Shown: positions 9,761 through 12,290 of the stretch, one piece after another
How the letters are laid out: every line of letters starts with the position of its first letter
Position numbering within the stretch: the stretch's first letter is position 1
NCBI GenBank assembly: GCA_002751075.1
Contig: NAOQ01000002.1
Location: forward strand, 311,139 to 323,428
Direction of reading: 5' to 3'
Source: Ichthyophonus hoferi
Taxonomy: Eukaryota > Opisthokonta > Ichthyosporea > Ichthyophonida > Ichthyophonidae
DNA: 12,290 nt
The notes under the pieces: model-generated
Databases searched by the model: none
Told to the model about the DNA's origin: nothing
Seen by the model: only the letters and a program-made list of their open reading frames with translations
Translations under genes and position numbers: made by a program

Positions 9761-9999
9761 ATAGTTTTTGAATACTAAAAGAATTAACAGAATTATCTAG
9801 TTATTTGTATTTCAACATACTATACATATATGTAAGCATAATTTTAAAAAAAAAATCAAGTTGGACATTTTAACTGCATTAAACTAGACTGCGTTTACCT
9901 TCATTCTATTAACCTAGGCCAGACAGGCTTGTCTTATACCAACTTACAATATAATTGTTTTTACAGTCGACTATCTCAGGACACTCATTAAATCATTAA

Positions 10000-11646
10000 T
10001 CAATTATCTAAGGCGTCTGATGATTCGGCTGGACCTATAGTAGAATTTTGCGGATGAGGGCCATTCATCTGTTGTTCTACCATAAACCAAGGCACCCGAT
10101 TAGAGCGTGATTTAGGTCGGGGAAGGGGAACGCATAATCTGGGGCTAAATACCTGAGGTGAAATTGGCTCAGATGACATTGGTGAAATGGGTGGTGAGAT
10201 TGGCTCAGAAGATGGCCTTGGTGAAATTGGTGGTGAAATTGGCCCAGATGATGACATTGATGTAATTGGTGATAAAGTTGGATCAGACCCCATCTGTAGG
10301 AAACATTAGTCTTAGTGCATAATTTGCGATATATACCTAAGTAAGTAAGTAAGTAAGTAGGTATGTATGTATGTATGTATGTATGTAGGTATATAAACGC
10401 AGGGGTAATGATGAATATAGGCAGGTGTGAAAAAAGTATTGTCTGTATGATGTGTATAAATGTATGTATACCAAAACTATGCATAAGTTACTCATTGATA
10501 AATTAATACCTCTTTGTCTTTGCGTATGAGTAATGGAGATCTTGGGGGAGATCTTGGGGGAGATATCAGGAGACTACGGAGCCTTATATCTGTTGAAGGT
10601 GTCAGGGGTGGTGAGAGTGCGGTCTGTACTGGTACTTGATCCACTTTCTTTGGACTCAGTACTAATCGTGGCAATAAATCCGAGATTGAACCCCTTGTTA
10701 CAATGTCTGCTGATGGCGATGATGATGTTACTGGCTCCAGCTGTTTAGAAGATCCTATATATGGCTTCAAGATAGGTGAGGAAGAGACTTGCTTCAAGGT
10801 AGGCGAGGTAGGGACTGACTTCATTTCCGAATTTCCAGAATAACTAGGAGGTAAAACGATTTCAAAGGAACTCTTGAAAATTGAGGAACTGCCATCGGCA
10901 AGGGGAAGAATTGAAGGGCCTTTGGCAAAGGGTGCCACGTTAATTGGCGCGCGACGGTATGTAGCATAAGGTGTAACAATCGTAGGACGTTCCCTATTAC
11001 AGAGTTAAGTATGTATTAGTGTATCTATATACATATCCATGTCTATTATCCTTTGGCAGAGGAACCAATAACTGTAACTACAAATTTTAAAGGTGTAGGT
11101 TGCTTTGACAGAGATAAAATGAAGATACGCTATAAATAGATCATGGATATATATTTGCTGTAGGAAGCAAAAAAGAAAGAAAGATTTTGGTAAAGGAAAT
11201 CATTGCAAAAGGCTAAGATACAAACAAATATGAGTACATTTACACGTATGTATGCTTATAGGAATGGCAACTTGTAACTGATATTTGCTAATTCTGATAC
11301 ATTTATATATGTCTGCATATAAGTATATAAACATTAATCTACGTATGTCTGTATATATTTGTTTAGAAGTGTATACATAAGGTATGGACGAGCAAATAAT
11401 CTAATTAACAGTAAGAATTAACCTTGAATGTGTTTCTGAATTTCTAGTATCCCAATATAGGTAATAGGAAATTAATTTATTGTTCAAAAAAAATTAAAAG
11501 CGGAATCAAAGAGAGGAAGAGAAAATAAACAAAGAAAGAAAAAATGAGAGTACCAGAAATAGTAATGCATTGAAAACACAGAAATAGTAGACATTAGACA
11601 TTTACTTTTTGCATCGCCTCTCAAATTCCGGTGACCCAATACTCAT
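10000..11646 (-). CDS. Orphan Ser/Pro-rich, probably disordered protein (three exons, 272 residues)
   Basis: Exons on the minus strand are 11646-11606, 10993-10510 and 10293-10000. The 612-bp intron 1 has a GTAAAT donor and a GTAATAG acceptor. The 216-bp intron 2 has a GTATTA donor and a TTTCCTACAG acceptor. Phases (2, then 0) close exactly to 819 nt ending in TGA, which is the main support for the model. Residues 1-40 are basic (FERRCKKERP, YATYRRAPINVAPFAKGP). Residues 41-230 are Ser/Pro-rich with 16 SP and 2 TP sites, three fitting the full CDK consensus (SPKK, SPPR twice). Residues 180-210 are built from SSEPISPPISP-type repeats. The tail has a basic stretch PLPRPKSRSNR followed by an aromatic VPWFMVEQQMNGPHPQ block, the part most likely to be conserved or to bind something. 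No enzyme domain, signal peptide or membrane segment is seen. A phosphoregulated adaptor or cell-cycle/cytoskeletal substrate is a guess. Exon 1 is short, so the start is less certain than the rest. Confidence 0.7.
10157..10288 (-). repeat. 39-bp coding minisatellite in the Ser/Pro gene
   Basis: Full units occupy 10181-10219 and 10220-10258, flanked by a partial unit at 10157-10180 and a diverged one from 10259. On the plus strand each unit carries GGTGAAAT, GGTGGTGA and ATTGGCNCAGA words. The period is 13 codons, so copy-number change keeps the frame. It encodes the PISPPISP repeats. Confidence 0.85.
10338..10393. repeat. Compound tetranucleotide microsatellite in intron 2 of the Ser/Pro gene
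   Basis: A run of about five TAAG units passes through TAGG into about six GTAT units, then GTAGGTATATA. On the gene's own strand it is a compound CTTA/ATAC array inside the 216-bp intron, so it takes up about a quarter of it. Confidence 0.9.
10994..11605 (-). other. Intron 1 of the Ser/Pro gene
   Basis: This 612-bp intron holds a purine-rich stretch on the plus strand (about 11499-11547; pyrimidine-rich in the sense of the gene) close to the donor end. No extra exon was recognised, but a small one could be missed. Confidence 0.6.
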
Positions 11647-11657
11647 CCCCTCTGTTG

Positions 11658-11695
11658 ATTGGTGAATTATGAAGTAAGAAATGTATTCCAATTGG
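11658..11695 (-). promoter_or_regulatory. Possible CCAAT boxes upstream of the Ser/Pro gene
   Basis: ATTGG at 11658-11662 (CCAAT on the gene's strand) and the palindrome CCAATTGG at 11688-11695 lie 12-50 bp before the proposed ATG. CCAAT motifs are bound by the NF-Y/Hap complex in fungi and animals. The nearer one would require a very short leader, so the match may be partly chance. Confidence 0.25.
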
Positions 11696-11902
11696 TTGAT
11701 TTGGTCATTTTATTTATTATTTTTACCTTACAATTATTATCACTTAATGACTTTTCATTTAATGCTTTTTCAATTATTCTAATCAACCATATGTAATCAC
11801 CTCACCTCTGGATTTCAAATCAAATAAACAACAATAAAGTAAGGTTCAAATTATATATAATGTTGGTGTATGTTTGAAATAACACGAATTATTTCAGAGA
11901 AT

Positions 11903-12105
11903 GTAGTACAGTATAGAGCATGTATAGTAGAGTATAAAGCATGGTATAAAGTATAGTATTAGTATAGAGCATAGAGTATAAAGTATAGTATAATATAGAG
12001 TAAAGTAGAGAGTACAGAGTATAGTAATAGTATAGAGAATATTATGGTATAGAGTATAGTAATAGTAAAGTATAGTACGGAGTATAATATAGAGTATATA
12101 GTATC
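11903..12105. repeat. Degenerate AGTATA-type satellite
   Basis: About 200 bp is made of variants of GTATAGAG, GTATAAAG, AGTATAGT and ATAGAGTA with no strict period, as in an old short-unit array that has drifted. It is strongly strand-asymmetric (A/G/T on the plus strand, almost no C). It lies upstream of the Ser/Pro gene. Confidence 0.85.
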
Positions 12106-12290
12106 TGGTTAGACGTGGCTTGCTATGTTTTATTCAATTAATCTAAAGAACCTAAAAAAGAAAGAAAAAGAGCCAGGTATATTTAATTATCTATTTAGCA
12201 TGACCGAGTAGGCTATCGCAAAACAATAAACAACAATATTATATTGTGCCACTATAAGGCGGATATTCTATGAAACCAAACCATCACATA
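12106..12290. other. Right-hand edge, nothing recognised
   Basis: This is AT-rich sequence without a reading frame or motif that I can support. Confidence 0.4.

Noticed and set aside
10077-10484. 135-codon minus-strand open frame rich in His, Tyr and Thr
   Set aside because: It reads through intron 2 and its microsatellite and then exon 3 in the wrong frame. The repeat produces the YIHTYIPTY-like text.
10533-10748. 71-codon plus-strand open frame
   Set aside because: It is the antisense of exon 2 of the Ser/Pro gene. The Leu/Val/Ile-rich product comes from reading Ser/Pro codons backwards.
10936-10938. GTG codon as a start for the Ser/Pro protein
   Set aside because: The frame stays open upstream to a good acceptor at 10994-10995, and a phase-matching ATG exon exists at 11606-11646. 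GTG starts are not expected in a nuclear gene.

Overview
This is a stretch of nuclear eukaryotic DNA. It is AT-rich, with spliceosomal introns of about 0.2 to 1.0 kb, microsatellites, a decayed DNA transposon and no bacterial-style operons. The main gene, a heterotrimeric G-protein beta subunit, has wording seen in fungal and amoebal Gbeta as well as animal ones ([25 protein letters not shown], but a C-terminal KIWN). An early-diverging fungus with long introns, or another opisthokont or amoebozoan relative, fits. Species or phylum cannot be fixed from the sequence.

Layout, left to right. Positions 1-2565 are non-coding flank: a poly-A run at the very edge, a 59-bp imperfect tandem repeat, an older 124-bp-spaced duplication, a possible 5' leader splice donor near 1331, and four perfect copies of a 10-bp unit at 2161-2200. 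Positions 2566-6939 (+) hold a complete six-exon Gbeta gene. Joining the exons at GT-AG boundaries gives 343 residues that align with animal Gbeta1 at a constant +3 offset, without a gap, to the last residue. A likely poly-A signal follows at 7359. Positions 8101-8790 (+) carry a broken pogo/CENP-B-like (DDE_1) transposase, ending near a (TTA)10 microsatellite. Positions 9277-9760 (+) hold coding-like text that I could not assign, apparently broken or with an unrecognised intron. Positions 10000-11646 (-) hold a three-exon gene. Its splice phases close exactly to a 272-residue Ser/Pro-rich, probably disordered protein with 16 SP and 2 TP sites, part of it built by a 39-bp minisatellite. The right edge is a degenerate AGTATA-type satellite.

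The two intact genes point toward each other with fossil material between them. Nothing in the sequence links them functionally. The G-beta would work at the plasma membrane with Galpha and Ggamma. The Ser/Pro protein looks like a substrate of proline-directed kinases (CDK or MAPK), but its role is unknown. The most novel items are that orphan gene, a phase-compatible cryptic exon extension in the last Gbeta intron that reads like a WD-repeat strand, and the unassigned coding-like block at 9277-9760.
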